From Arthrobacter cryoconiti (lineage in GTDB: Bacteria; Actinomycetota; Actinomycetes; Actinomycetales; Micrococcaceae), in assembly GCF_020905375.1 (NCBI RefSeq), contig NZ_JAJJBU010000003.1, positions 248,001 to 312,000 of the forward strand: a DNA stretch of 64,000 bases. The letters run 5' to 3'. The notes beneath the pieces were generated by a model, which saw only the letters and a program-made list of their open reading frames with translations, was not told the DNA's origin and made no database searches. Position numbers and translations under genes: made by a program. Shown here piece by piece: positions 26,757 through 35,400 of this stretch (its first letter is position 1; each line of letters starts with the position of its first letter).

Positions 26757-29501
26757 TTGGTCCATCGATACGGGGATGGCCCGTCTGCTAATGAGCGTCG
26801 CCGGGATTTAGTGCACCCCTTTTGCCGCGATGAAGAGCTCCAAGCCATCATTCGGGATCTGAGCCAAGAGGCCTGCCGGGCCGTGTTACTAGAATCTGAT
26901 ATGGGTCTGGGTGCAACGACCCTTCTGCAGTCTGTCGCCGAACGGGCGCACGGTAATATGCCAGTTCTTGCCATCCACGGGACCCCGTCGCTGGCAAAAA
27001 TTCCCTTTGGCGTCTTGGCCGCAAACTTGCGAGCGAGTGGTCCCACTTCATTGCGGTCACCGGTGGAGATGATCCGTGACATGTTGGCACTTTTCTCCGA
27101 GACGGCCGTTGATAATTCGGGCAACTTAGATGATTCTCAAAATACGCCTTTAGTGATCTTGGATGAGGCGGAATTCATCGACCAACCCACAGCCGAGTTG
27201 CTGGTTCACTTGGTGCAGGTCGGCAGCGTGAAGCTTTTAGCGTCGTATCGTACAGGCAGCGAAATGACGGAGCCTCTTCCATCTTTATGGTCTAAAGGGG
27301 TGGCAGAAAGGATGCGGCTACTCCCTCTAACCCGGAGTGAGGGCCATGATTTTTGCTGTGCGATGCTCAGCGGAAGAGTGTTGCCCAGCAGTAGCTGGCA
27401 TATGTGGTCGGCGGCTGCTGGTAACCCGCTGTTGCTGTCCTTGATCATCTCCGACGCTTACCAGGACGGCCACCTCTCGCAAAGCAATGGCGCTTGGGTG
27501 GCTGACGCAGCAATGCTCCCGAATGGCGTGCAGTTGCAAGGCCTAGTACACGGTCAATTGCGGAACCTCTCGGCAGCGGCGGAGGAAGCCTTGGCGTTAG
27601 TTGCGCTCTCAGAGCCCGTGAAATCGGCCACCTTGAGGGAAATCGTTAGCGCAGAGGCGATTGAAGAACTGCTACGTCGGCGTATAGTCCATGCGCCAGC
27701 GTGGGAGCCAGGGCAACTGCGCCTTATCAACCCTGCATATGGTGACGTTATTAGGGCCACCTTGCCGCATACCAAGAGTCGCCGGCTTCACCTCCAGCTC
27801 ATTGAGAAACTCAATGCCGAGGCTCCCAACCCCGAGGCTCTCCTTCGCCGGACCATGTGGGCCTTGGATAGCGGCCTGCCAACTGATGATGGACAACTGT
27901 TGCAGGCGGGAACCTTCGCCTGCAAGTTGTACCAATCGGAGACAGGATTGCATTTGGCGTCGGCCATTACGGATCCTAAATTTCTCAGCCGTGCCAACTG
28001 TGTCAAAGCGCGGGCGAAATTTAACATGGGAGACTATGCTGCAGCGGTCGGACTATTGGAGGCGGCGGAAAAACAAGCCACAAACGTAGTCGATCTGCTA
28101 TTTGGTGGATTGTTAATGAACGCAGCTAAAGCGGCGATGGGCCTTCCGCTGAAAGCCTGTTATGAGGATGCCGCGAACTTACGTCGTCATGGCGAACAGC
28201 TTGCCCTGTCTGCGGAGAATGATTCAGAGCAGATAATATGGATCACTCAGGAGCGTGCCACTGTCCTTGAGCTGTTGACGATGTCCAGAGAAGGCCGTTA
28301 TTTGGAAATGGACAGCCCCATCCGCACAATTTTAGCCGCGTCCGCCCCTGCCTACGAGTTAGATCATAAGTTGCACTGCTCAATTGCGCTGGCAATGGAG
28401 TCAGAACGACTGAGTGCCCTGGGCCAGCCGGAAAGCGGCCTCACGGCAGCGTTCTCGGCCTTGGCTATGACCCATCAGGAGGACCGCGACGTTTATTTTC
28501 TGCCTGAAATGATCGTCACCCGCTCCCAAGTTGCAGCATTGCTTGCGGGGGACTGGGTGCAAGCTGAACAAATCTTGGCGCACTTTTCAGTGGACATGGG
28601 TCCTGCGACGATTTCCTTCGGCGGTAGCATCGACGTGGCACGGGGCATGGTCATGCTTCGACAGGGGCGGATGAGTTCGGCTTTACCCGTATTACGATCA
28701 GGGATCGTGTCTCTTCAACAAAGTGATCCACAGCAGATGCTGGGCCTGTGCACGGCCATGGCTATGTACGCTGGGGCGGGTACCGGTCACTTAGATGCTA
28801 CAGCGCCGAATTTGACGCCGTCGGGGGCTAATAATTGCATGTATCTTGTCTCGATTCATGAACAAGCCTTCGCTGCTGCAGCCCTTGAATACCGAGAGAA
28901 AAATGGTCAGGGGCTAACGGGACTGATTCGACTGGCCGATGATGCCGCCAAACGCGGACATCTAACCTTAGAGCTGACCGCGCTGGCCCTAGCTGTGGGA
29001 TTCGATCCCGACAGCTATATGGACAGGTTCGCCAGTGTTGCGGCCAAGGTTCAAGGCCCGTGGGCAGGCGCCGTGCGCACTTATGCTCGAGTCTGGGCCA
29101 GCGGGAACGCACGGGCACTCGTCGAAGCGGGGGAGGAACTTCTCTCAGCACGCATTTATCAGCATGCGCAGAAAGTCTTCCACAAGGCTTTTGCCCTTTC
29201 CTTAGGTAGTCACCAGCAAGACGTGGCGCTTAGGGCTCGTGACGGACTCGCACGGGTAGCTCACGCTACCGGCGAAACTGCTACGCAAGGAGTCACTGAG
29301 GGGGTGTCATCAGTGGAGAGCAAAGCTGTGCTCACCAAGAGGGAGGGTGAAATTGCGGCTTTGGCGGCGTCAGGTGCCTCCGATAAGGATATCGCGGAGA
29401 AATTAGGCGTTTCAGTACGCACCGTTGAAGGTCACCTCTACCGCACGTACGCAAAGTTGGGTATTGCTGCGAGGGAAGAGCTTGACCTCGTCTTGCCGTA
29501 A
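26757..29501 (+). CDS. Large LuxR family regulator with degenerate P-loop, second of the pair
   Basis: 914 residues from a TTG two bases after the stop of the preceding gene, so translation is probably coupled. Domain plan equals its neighbour: ATPase-like N-terminus, TPR-like middle, C-terminal LuxR DNA-binding domain (LTKREGEIAALAASG, SVRTVEGHLYRTYAKLG). The P-loop is damaged: where the neighbour has GPWGVGKT this one has SDMGLGAT (47-54), lacking both the first Gly and the nucleotide-binding Lys, whereas the Walker B region VILDEAEF (133-140) is kept. It may not bind ATP itself and may act with the neighbour as a heteromer. Ends 491 bases before the first exopolysaccharide gene. Confidence 0.85.
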   Translation: MVHRYGDGPSANERRRDLVHPFCRDEELQAIIRDLSQEACRAVLLESDMGLGATTLLQSVAERAHGNMPVLAIHGTPSLAKIPFGVLAANLRASGPTSLRSPVEMIRDMLALFSETAVDNSGNLDDSQNTPLVILDEAEFIDQPTAELLVHLVQVGSVKLLASYRTGSEMTEPLPSLWSKGVAERMRLLPLTRSEGHDFCCAMLSGRVLPSSSWHMWSAAAGNPLLLSLIISDAYQDGHLSQSNGAWVADAAMLPNGVQLQGLVHGQLRNLSAAAEEALALVALSEPVKSATLREIVSAEAIEELLRRRIVHAPAWEPGQLRLINPAYGDVIRATLPHTKSRRLHLQLIEKLNAEAPNPEALLRRTMWALDSGLPTDDGQLLQAGTFACKLYQSETGLHLASAITDPKFLSRANCVKARAKFNMGDYAAAVGLLEAAEKQATNVVDLLFGGLLMNAAKAAMGLPLKACYEDAANLRRHGEQLALSAENDSEQIIWITQERATVLELLTMSREGRYLEMDSPIRTILAASAPAYELDHKLHCSIALAMESERLSALGQPESGLTAAFSALAMTHQEDRDVYFLPEMIVTRSQVAALLAGDWVQAEQILAHFSVDMGPATISFGGSIDVARGMVMLRQGRMSSALPVLRSGIVSLQQSDPQQMLGLCTAMAMYAGAGTGHLDATAPNLTPSGANNCMYLVSIHEQAFAAAALEYREKNGQGLTGLIRLADDAAKRGHLTLELTALALAVGFDPDSYMDRFASVAAKVQGPWAGAVRTYARVWASGNARALVEAGEELLSARIYQHAQKVFHKAFALSLGSHQQDVALRARDGLARVAHATGETATQGVTEGVSSVESKAVLTKREGEIAALAASGASDKDIAEKLGVSVRTVEGHLYRTYAKLGIAAREELDLVLP

Positions 29502-29515
29502 TACAGGTATGAATT

Positions 29516-29579
29516 CGAGTAGCTCCGAGTACCGACGAGTACTTACGGGTAGTCACGCAAGTACTTAAGCGAGTACTGC
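29516..29579. promoter_or_regulatory. Helically phased GAGTA direct-repeat array
   Basis: Four consecutive 10-bp units start at 29516, 29526, 29536 and 29546 (cgagtagctc, cgagtaccga, cgagtactta, cgggtagtca), followed by two 12-bp units at 29556 and 29568 (cgcaagtactta, agcgagtactgc). A further copy, cgggtagtcac, stands at 29611. Such phased direct repeats place the same face of the helix toward a protein and look like an operator array, here between the LuxR pair and the exopolysaccharide genes. Confidence 0.6.
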
Positions 29580-29715
29580 CCCGTTTCTAAGTACCCTTAC
29601 TCCGACTAAACGGGTAGTCACCACGCGTGTGTACGCGTCCTTGAGGCCGTTAACTTGAAGTATCCCACCGGGTACAAGTTCAAGAGGTCTCGAATGTTTA
29701 GTCTGCAGCACACGG

Positions 29716-29930
29716 TGGTGCTTCCTGCCGGGGGAGAAAATCTCAACCTCGGGGCGCACCAAAGGACGGATGTTACCTTCCCGTCCCCTAACCCCAGGTT
29801 GGAAACCCTGTCCGTCCTTCAAGGACGGACTCCCTATTCGGAGCCGGCGACGGATAAGCCTTCTGAGACCAAGGCTTTCCCCCAGCCGTCGTCGGCTCCC
29901 TTGTTTTATTTCCAGGCTCAATCCGGAGCC
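29716..29930 (+). ncRNA. Structured leader with alternative stems upstream of the exopolysaccharide operon
   Basis: Stems seen: P1 TGGTGC/GCACCA (29716-29721 with 29756-29761) enclosing GAGA-AAA-TCTC; P2 GTCCGTCCTT/AAGGACGGAC (29810-29819 with 29821-29830); P3 with 14-bp arms at 29840-29853 and 29886-29899 (13 Watson-Crick pairs and one G-U) enclosing AAGCCTT/AAGGCTT (29856-29877), then a T-rich run cttgttttattt; P4 GGCTC/GAGCC (29915-29930). AAGGACGGA occurs at 29762 and again at 29821, both complementary to TCCGTCCTT at 29811, so two pairings exclude each other; GGAGCC at 29840 and 29925 likewise compete for GGCTCC at 29894. This is how an attenuator or riboswitch expression platform looks. 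It matches no riboswitch class I know. The rest of the 491-bp gap has no credible gene. Confidence 0.5.
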
Positions 29931-29992
29931 CAGAAAAGCAGCCCCATGTACGCCGTTGACCATCTGCTGCCGTTTAAGCCGGTGTCGCTGTC

Positions 29993-31564
29993 GTGACGAC
30001 CATCAAGACACAGAAGCATGGCAACAATCGGGTTTCCTCACCCAAAATAGGCACAAAGCCTGCGCCTACGGCAGTTTCCCACAAGCACAGCGTCTGGGAC
30101 GAGACCACGCATTCAAAGGATGCCCAGATTGCCAAATCTGGACGCCGTTGGTGGACTGCCTATAGCTGGCGGTTGCGTATCACCGATCTACTAGTCATCA
30201 CGAGCGTGACGTTTCTAGCATTCTCGCTGCGGTTTGGACTTGACGATCCAACTGAACGCGAACGCTATGGACAAGTTGGCTACTTTTGGTTGTCCGTGGG
30301 TATAGCTATTTTGTGGATGGCCGATCTCGAAATATGCAGAAGCCGTGAGAAGCGTGTTTTTGGCGGTGGAGTGGTGGAGTACCGCCGTGTACTTGGATCC
30401 ACAGTTAGAGTATTTGGTTCCGTGGCCATTGTTATGGCCGTCCTCAAAGTTGATGTTATTCGTGGATTCTTTGCAGTGGCCCTACCACTGGGCATCGCTT
30501 TGTTACTACTAAGCCGCTGGCTGTGGCGCCAATGGCTGAGTAAACAACGCAAAAACGGAAACTATCTCTCCGACGTGGTGGTGCTTGGTAGCGCAGTTGA
30601 CGTTGAATACGTCATTCACCAATTGCGCACGAATTTGAGTGCAGGGTACCGGGTAGCTGGCGCCGCGCTTTCTTCTCTTGATAAATCCATGGAACTGCGG
30701 CCGCCGTGGTACAAGATTCCGGTGTTATCCACCATGGCTGATATTTCACGCGTGGTGTTGGTTACAGGAGCGGATGCAGTGATTGTTGCAGGCCCGTTGC
30801 CTGGCGGCCCAGAAACCATTCAGCAACTCGGCTGGCGTCTTGAAGATCTGTCCACAGAATTGGTGCTCGCTTCGAACCTAACCAATATTGCCGGTCCACG
30901 GGTTCATTTCCGTCCGGTAGAAGGTTTGCCACTAATGCATGTGGAACTTCCCCAATATTCAGGTGGAAAGCACATTTTTAAGCGTGCTATGGACATAATT
31001 CTCTCTTCATTTGCACTTTTGGTCCTGATTCCTGTCCTCCTGGCTCTGACACTCATAGTTCGGATGGACAGCTCCGGGCCGGCATTCTTTCGGCAGGAAC
31101 GAGTGGGACGCAACGGAGAGTCCTTCAAGATGTATAAATTCCGTTCCATGGTGGTGGATGCCGAAGAAAAGCTCGTTGGATTAGCGAAGCAGAACGAAAC
31201 AGATGGACTCATGTTCAAAATGGCCAACGATCCCCGGGTAACTCGGTGTGGTCGCTGGATGCGGAAATTTTCGCTGGATGAGCTTCCACAATTTTGGAAC
31301 GTTTTGCTCGGAAACATGAGCTTGGTAGGCCCAAGGCCCCCATTGGCAACTGAAGTTGCCCACTATGAGCAGCCCACACATCGACGCCTGTTAATAAAGC
31401 CCGGAATTACTGGCCTATGGCAGGTCAGCGGACGCTCGGATCTGAAATGGGAAGAAGCCGTTCGCTTGGATCTCTATTACGTTGAAAATTGGTCATTCAT
31501 GGGAGACATCGTGATCCTGTGGAGGACATTTAGGGCGATGCGAAGTTCGGCAGGTGCTTACTAG
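29993..31564 (+). CDS. Polyprenyl-phosphate sugar-1-phosphate transferase (priming enzyme of exopolysaccharide synthesis)
   Basis: 523 residues, GTG start. The N-terminal half has a basic soluble leader of about 55 residues, some four to five membrane segments (about 60-185) and a CoA-binding-like region. The C-terminal half (about 325-520) is the bacterial sugar transferase domain: RAMDIILSSFALLVLIPVLL, FFRQERVGRNGESFKMYKFRSM, SLDELPQFWNVLLGNMSLVGPRPP and KPGITGLWQVSGRS. It loads the first sugar phosphate onto undecaprenyl phosphate at the inner membrane face, the committed step. Which sugar cannot be read from sequence. First gene behind the structured leader, start two bases before the next gene. 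Confidence 0.9.
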   Translation: MTTIKTQKHGNNRVSSPKIGTKPAPTAVSHKHSVWDETTHSKDAQIAKSGRRWWTAYSWRLRITDLLVITSVTFLAFSLRFGLDDPTERERYGQVGYFWLSVGIAILWMADLEICRSREKRVFGGGVVEYRRVLGSTVRVFGSVAIVMAVLKVDVIRGFFAVALPLGIALLLLSRWLWRQWLSKQRKNGNYLSDVVVLGSAVDVEYVIHQLRTNLSAGYRVAGAALSSLDKSMELRPPWYKIPVLSTMADISRVVLVTGADAVIVAGPLPGGPETIQQLGWRLEDLSTELVLASNLTNIAGPRVHFRPVEGLPLMHVELPQYSGGKHIFKRAMDIILSSFALLVLIPVLLALTLIVRMDSSGPAFFRQERVGRNGESFKMYKFRSMVVDAEEKLVGLAKQNETDGLMFKMANDPRVTRCGRWMRKFSLDELPQFWNVLLGNMSLVGPRPPLATEVAHYEQPTHRRLLIKPGITGLWQVSGRSDLKWEEAVRLDLYYVENWSFMGDIVILWRTFRAMRSSAGAY

Positions 31565-31566
31565 AA

Positions 31567-32037
31567 ATGGGAGTCTCCATGGGAATGCGAATCGGATATG
31601 CGGCTGGTGCCTTCGACCTGTTTCATGTGGGGCATTTGAATTTGCTTCGGCAGGCTAAAAGTCGCTGTGATTACTTGATTGCCGGCGTCGTGGCTGACGA
31701 CCTTCTGCTCCAGACGAAGGGACACTCACCCGTGATTCCTTTGGTGGAGCGCTTGGAGATAGTACGCAACATTGGCCTCGTCGACGAAGCCGTTGCCGAA
31801 GTCTTGCCGAACAAGATCGATACTTGGCGAGAAAAACCCTTCGACATCTTTTTCAAAGGTGATGACTGGAAAGGTACGCCCAAGGGAATCGCCCTTGAAC
31901 GTGATTTTAGTGCCGTTGGTGTGGAGATTGTTTATTTTCCATACACGGTCCACACATCGAGCACTGTACTGCGGCGCACGTTGGAGATTATTACCTCTGA
32001 ATACGAGGAATCTTCGGCCCGCCAACGCCGTGTGTAA
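31567..32037 (+). CDS. TagD-like cytidylyltransferase (glycerol-3-phosphate type)
   Basis: 156 residues; the ATG at 31579, which has gggag five bases upstream, may be the true start. Nucleotidyltransferase with the HxGH motif in GAFDLFHVGHLNLLRQA and the family RLEIVRNIGLVDEAV and FFKGDDWKGTPKG segments. The C-terminal signature differs from TagD (SSTVLRRT instead of RTEGISTT). It would activate a phospho-alcohol such as glycerol-3-phosphate to its CDP form. A CDP-alcohol phosphotransferase gene stands 2.6 kb downstream in the same run of genes and is the likely user of its product. The exact substrate is not known. Confidence 0.82.
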   Translation: MGVSMGMRIGYAAGAFDLFHVGHLNLLRQAKSRCDYLIAGVVADDLLLQTKGHSPVIPLVERLEIVRNIGLVDEAVAEVLPNKIDTWREKPFDIFFKGDDWKGTPKGIALERDFSAVGVEIVYFPYTVHTSSTVLRRTLEIITSEYEESSARQRRV

Positions 32038-32108
32038 AAGGGTGCGTTGCCGGAACTATCTGGCATCGCACGGTCTTAATATCAGAGAAGAATCGGGGGA
32101 TTCAAGCA

Positions 32109-33284
32109 ATGAATCAAATTACTAGGAAGTTTGAGCCACTACGTATAGCCCTCATCGGCACTAGGGGAGTGCCTGCACGATACGGCGGTTTCGAAACTTG
32201 TGTTGAAGAAGTTGGAAAACGGCTCGTGGCTATGGGACACGAGGTGACTGTGTACTGCCGGAGAAGAAAAACAGATTCCCCGGCCCCATCGACGTACCTT
32301 GGCATGAAGTTGGTTCATCTACCGGCGCCACAGAAGCGGTCTATGGAAACTTTAGTTCACACAGCACTGTCTGTGGGGCATCTTATGGCCCACAGAGTTG
32401 ACGCTGCGATTGTTTTTAATGCTGCCAACGCCCCGCTGCTGCCGGTTTTGCGAGCTGCGCGAATTCCCGTCGCCACCCATGTGGATGGACTCGAATGGAA
32501 ACGGGCGAAGTGGGGGAATCTTGGGAAGAAATACTACCGTTTGGCAGAGGCACTTGCCGTCCGATGGTCTGATGCGCTCATTGCAGACGCGGTAGGGATC
32601 CAAGACTATTACGAGGATGCCTTCAACGCACAGACATCCCTCATCACCTATGGTGCACCGATTTTGTCCGAGGTAGGTTCGCGCAGATTGGCCGAAATTG
32701 GACTAGCTGCCGGCCGTTATCATTTGGTGGTTGCAAGATTCGAACCCGAAAATCATGTGGACTTGATCGTAGAGGGTTACGTCAACAGCCATGCACGGTT
32801 TCCACTCGTCGTGGTCGGGTCGGCTCCCTACGCAGCAGAATACAGCCGAAAGATTCACGACCTCTGTGATGACAGGGTCCACTTGCTCGGTGGCCTGTGG
32901 GATCAGCAGCTCCTCAACGAGCTCTATTCCAACGCTGCGATCTACTGGCATGGACACTCGGTTGGCGGGACCAATCCTTCACTCTTGCGAGCTCTGGGTG
33001 CAGGTGCTGCTGTAAATGCTTTTGACGTGGTGTTCAACAAAGAAGTTCTTGGGGACGCCGGTGCCTATTTCTCAGTACCCCAGGATGTGAGCGCCTTGGT
33101 GGAGTTCGCAGAGACGAACACGGATGACTCAGCTAAGCGAAGTGCCGCCTCGCTTGAGCGCGCCCGCCTCTACGACTGGGACATGGTCGCCGGCAAATAT
33201 GAATTGCTTTGCCAGCAAATGGTTGCTGACGGGCGCCACGGTCAACGTAGCAGCGGACGCCGATACGCGTCGGCGTGGGGATGA
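32109..33284 (+). CDS. Glycosyltransferase, DUF1972 / GT4 family (rhamnosyltransferase-like)
   Basis: 391 residues. The N-terminus ALIGTRGVPARYGGFETCVEEVG is the DUF1972 signature seen in putative rhamnosyl- or galactosyltransferases of exopolysaccharide clusters. The C-terminal half carries the GT4 fold with YHLVVARFEPENHVDLIVEGY and the WHGHSVGGTNPSLLRALGAGAAVNAFDV donor-binding part. Soluble, peripheral enzyme that adds a sugar to the lipid-linked unit on the cytoplasmic side. Acceptor and donor cannot be named. Confidence 0.85.
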   Translation: MNQITRKFEPLRIALIGTRGVPARYGGFETCVEEVGKRLVAMGHEVTVYCRRRKTDSPAPSTYLGMKLVHLPAPQKRSMETLVHTALSVGHLMAHRVDAAIVFNAANAPLLPVLRAARIPVATHVDGLEWKRAKWGNLGKKYYRLAEALAVRWSDALIADAVGIQDYYEDAFNAQTSLITYGAPILSEVGSRRLAEIGLAAGRYHLVVARFEPENHVDLIVEGYVNSHARFPLVVVGSAPYAAEYSRKIHDLCDDRVHLLGGLWDQQLLNELYSNAAIYWHGHSVGGTNPSLLRALGAGAAVNAFDVVFNKEVLGDAGAYFSVPQDVSALVEFAETNTDDSAKRSAASLERARLYDWDMVAGKYELLCQQMVADGRHGQRSSGRRYASAWG

Positions 33285-33342
33285 GCTCCCATGCTGACAC
33301 GAGAGAGACTTCAAGAATCCACAAAGAGCAGGAGGCAGTGAA

Positions 33343-34557
33343 ATGAGTATCAACTTCCGACGGATCACCTCACTGTTCACTCGCGGACCATCCCGACAGG
33401 CCGCTGCCTCTGACCATGAACGACGTCCAGTAATTCTCATGGCACATCCGGGTGCGGATCTGTATGGTGCGGACAGAGTATTTTTGGAAGCGGTTGATTG
33501 CTGTGTTGCGGACGGCTTAGACATTGTTGTTACTATTCCCGGTCCGGGCCCACTTGTTCAGGAGCTGGAAAGCCGCGATGTGAGAGTAATTTATTGTTCG
33601 ACTCCCGTGCTTCGAAAAAGCCTATTAACGATAACTGGTATTTTACAGCTCGCGACTAAAACAATAACGGGTCTAATTAGCGGTTGGAGACTAATTCGAC
33701 TTGCAAAACCAAAAATTATTTATGTTAATACACTAACCATACCTCTGTGGACTATCTTGGCGCGTATTTTTAGGCTGCCAGTAGTATCCCACGTTCATGA
33801 GGCAGAGAAATCAATTCCTAAAATTCAACGCCTAATGCTCTCCACTCCACTCCTGCTATCGACAAAAATTATTGTGAATAGTCGTTTTACGTCTGACGTA
33901 CTCGTGGGTGATATCCCAAGATTGAGCAAAAAAATATCAGTAGTACTCAACGGTGTCGCTGGTCCACTGACAAAGACTGCACCACGGGAGCTGATTATCG
34001 GGTCCTTGAATATGCTCTACGTGGGCCGAGTTTCACATCGAAAAGGTGTGGATGTGGCAATTGAAGCTGTCAAATGTGCGCGGGACCGGGGGGTAACTGT
34101 TCACTTAGACATTGTCGGTACTACTTATCCTGGAAACGAGGCATTTGAAACAGACCTGAGGCAGCTGATCAACCACCTAAATGTACGGTCTTCCATTACC
34201 ATGCACGGCTTTCAAAGTGATGTTTGGGCCTATCTGGATCGGACCGACATCGCAATCGTGCCGTCACGGGCCGACGAATCGTTTGGTAACACCGCGGTAG
34301 AAGCAATACTGGCCGAGCGGCCACTCATCGTTAGCAAAAAACCAGGCCTCATTGAGGCTGCTGGCGGATACGGCGCGCCTCAATTTGTTGCACCGGATGA
34401 TCCAGCTGCGATTACTGACGCAATTGTTATGTTGTACGAAAATTGGGGCCACTACCGTGGATTGGTTTCCCAAGACTCGGAAACCGCCGGAGTGCGTCAG
34501 AGTACTGAACAATTCCGCGGTGGAGTTAGGAAGGTGCTCTGTGAATATCTCAGGTAA
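33343..34557 (+). CDS. Glycosyltransferase family 4
   Basis: 404 residues, with a strong Shine-Dalgarno (aggagg). GT-B fold: N-terminal GADLYGADRVFLEAV, then VVSHVHEAEKSIPKIQRLML, and C-terminal MLYVGRVSHRKGVDVAIEAV, VPSRADESFGNTAVEAILAERPLIVSK typical of GT4 donor sites. Base composition changes in this gene: many TTA, ATA and AAA codons between about 33.6 and 34.0 kb, unlike the housekeeping genes upstream, which suggests acquisition from a lower-GC source. Role: one of the sugar-adding steps of the repeat unit. Confidence 0.87.
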   Translation: MSINFRRITSLFTRGPSRQAAASDHERRPVILMAHPGADLYGADRVFLEAVDCCVADGLDIVVTIPGPGPLVQELESRDVRVIYCSTPVLRKSLLTITGILQLATKTITGLISGWRLIRLAKPKIIYVNTLTIPLWTILARIFRLPVVSHVHEAEKSIPKIQRLMLSTPLLLSTKIIVNSRFTSDVLVGDIPRLSKKISVVLNGVAGPLTKTAPRELIIGSLNMLYVGRVSHRKGVDVAIEAVKCARDRGVTVHLDIVGTTYPGNEAFETDLRQLINHLNVRSSITMHGFQSDVWAYLDRTDIAIVPSRADESFGNTAVEAILAERPLIVSKKPGLIEAAGGYGAPQFVAPDDPAAITDAIVMLYENWGHYRGLVSQDSETAGVRQSTEQFRGGVRKVLCEYLR

Positions 34558-34611
34558 CCAAAATATGGGGCAAGCCAGATCGCGTCCGCTTTTGTTGGGA
34601 GAGCGCACATC

Positions 34612-35400
34612 ATGAGTACATCGAACATCGATTCGGAACTTCATTCGAACGCGCGATACGGGTATACCGAAGCCATTCGACGGTTGTCAGCGGGGCGCAA
34701 GTACACAGGGCAGAACGCACCCGCATATTCACGTTTCGTGAACAGGCGCTTAGGACGGTATCTGGCTGGATTAGCATATTGCGCGGGTCTGAGCCCGAAC
34801 GCCGTGACGGGGATCAGTGCGCTGATGACATTTTGTGCCATCACCCTGTTGGCTGTCGCGCCCCCAACTGTGCTGCTCGGTGGGACGGTCGGGACTCTTT
34901 TAGTACTTGGGTATGCCCTTGACTCTGCGGATGGACAATTAGCCCGGCTTCTAGGTCGGGGAAGTGTCGCCGGCGAGTGGCTCGATCATATGGTCGATGC
35001 GCTGAAGGTGTCGGCTCTGCCTTTGGCATTGATGGTGGGTCTTTTTCGTTTCAATTCTGTACCTTCTTGGTGGCTCGTGGTTCCGCTAGTGGCGACCGTA
35101 TCTGGCTCAGGTCTATTTTTCGGAATGATTTTGACTGAACAGTTGAGACGTCAACATGAACCGACGAAGATGACTTCAAAATCGGCAGGAGATATTCCCC
35201 TGTGGACGAGATCATTAATGGTCCTACCTATGGACTACGGGATCTTGTGTATTACTTTTCTCTTGTTCGGTTTTTTACCAGTATTTCTGATTATTTACAC
35301 CTTGATTACTGCGCTGACGCTATGCTTCTTTGTACTGGCAGCACGTAAATGGTTTATTGAATTAAAGAGGCTCGATGAAGATCCAAAGAGTCGCAGTTAG
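34612..35400 (+). CDS. CDP-alcohol phosphotransferase family membrane protein
   Basis: 262 residues. The catalytic motif D-x2-D-G-x2-A-R-x8-G-x3-D-x3-D is visible in DSADGQLARLLGRGSVAGEWLDHMVD at about 103-128. Membrane segments lie near 75-92, 95-112, 140-160, 162-180 and 205-245. Members transfer a phospho-alcohol from a CDP-alcohol to an acceptor alcohol. Within a polysaccharide cluster with a cytidylyltransferase, the acceptor may be a glycan or lipid-linked intermediate rather than a phospholipid; this is inference. The next gene overlaps its end by 26 bases. Confidence 0.87.
   Translation: MSTSNIDSELHSNARYGYTEAIRRLSAGRKYTGQNAPAYSRFVNRRLGRYLAGLAYCAGLSPNAVTGISALMTFCAITLLAVAPPTVLLGGTVGTLLVLGYALDSADGQLARLLGRGSVAGEWLDHMVDALKVSALPLALMVGLFRFNSVPSWWLVVPLVATVSGSGLFFGMILTEQLRRQHEPTKMTSKSAGDIPLWTRSLMVLPMDYGILCITFLLFGFLPVFLIIYTLITALTLCFFVLAARKWFIELKRLDEDPKSRS

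Noticed and set aside
29516-29621. CRISPR-like array
   Set aside because: Repeat units are only 5-6 conserved bases at a 10-12 bp period, far too short for repeats and spacers, and there is no cas gene.
29565-29996. Open frames of 132 residues (minus) and 113 residues (plus) in the gap before the priming transferase
   Set aside because: No domain, low-complexity translation, and the DNA is better explained by the stems and repeats described there.
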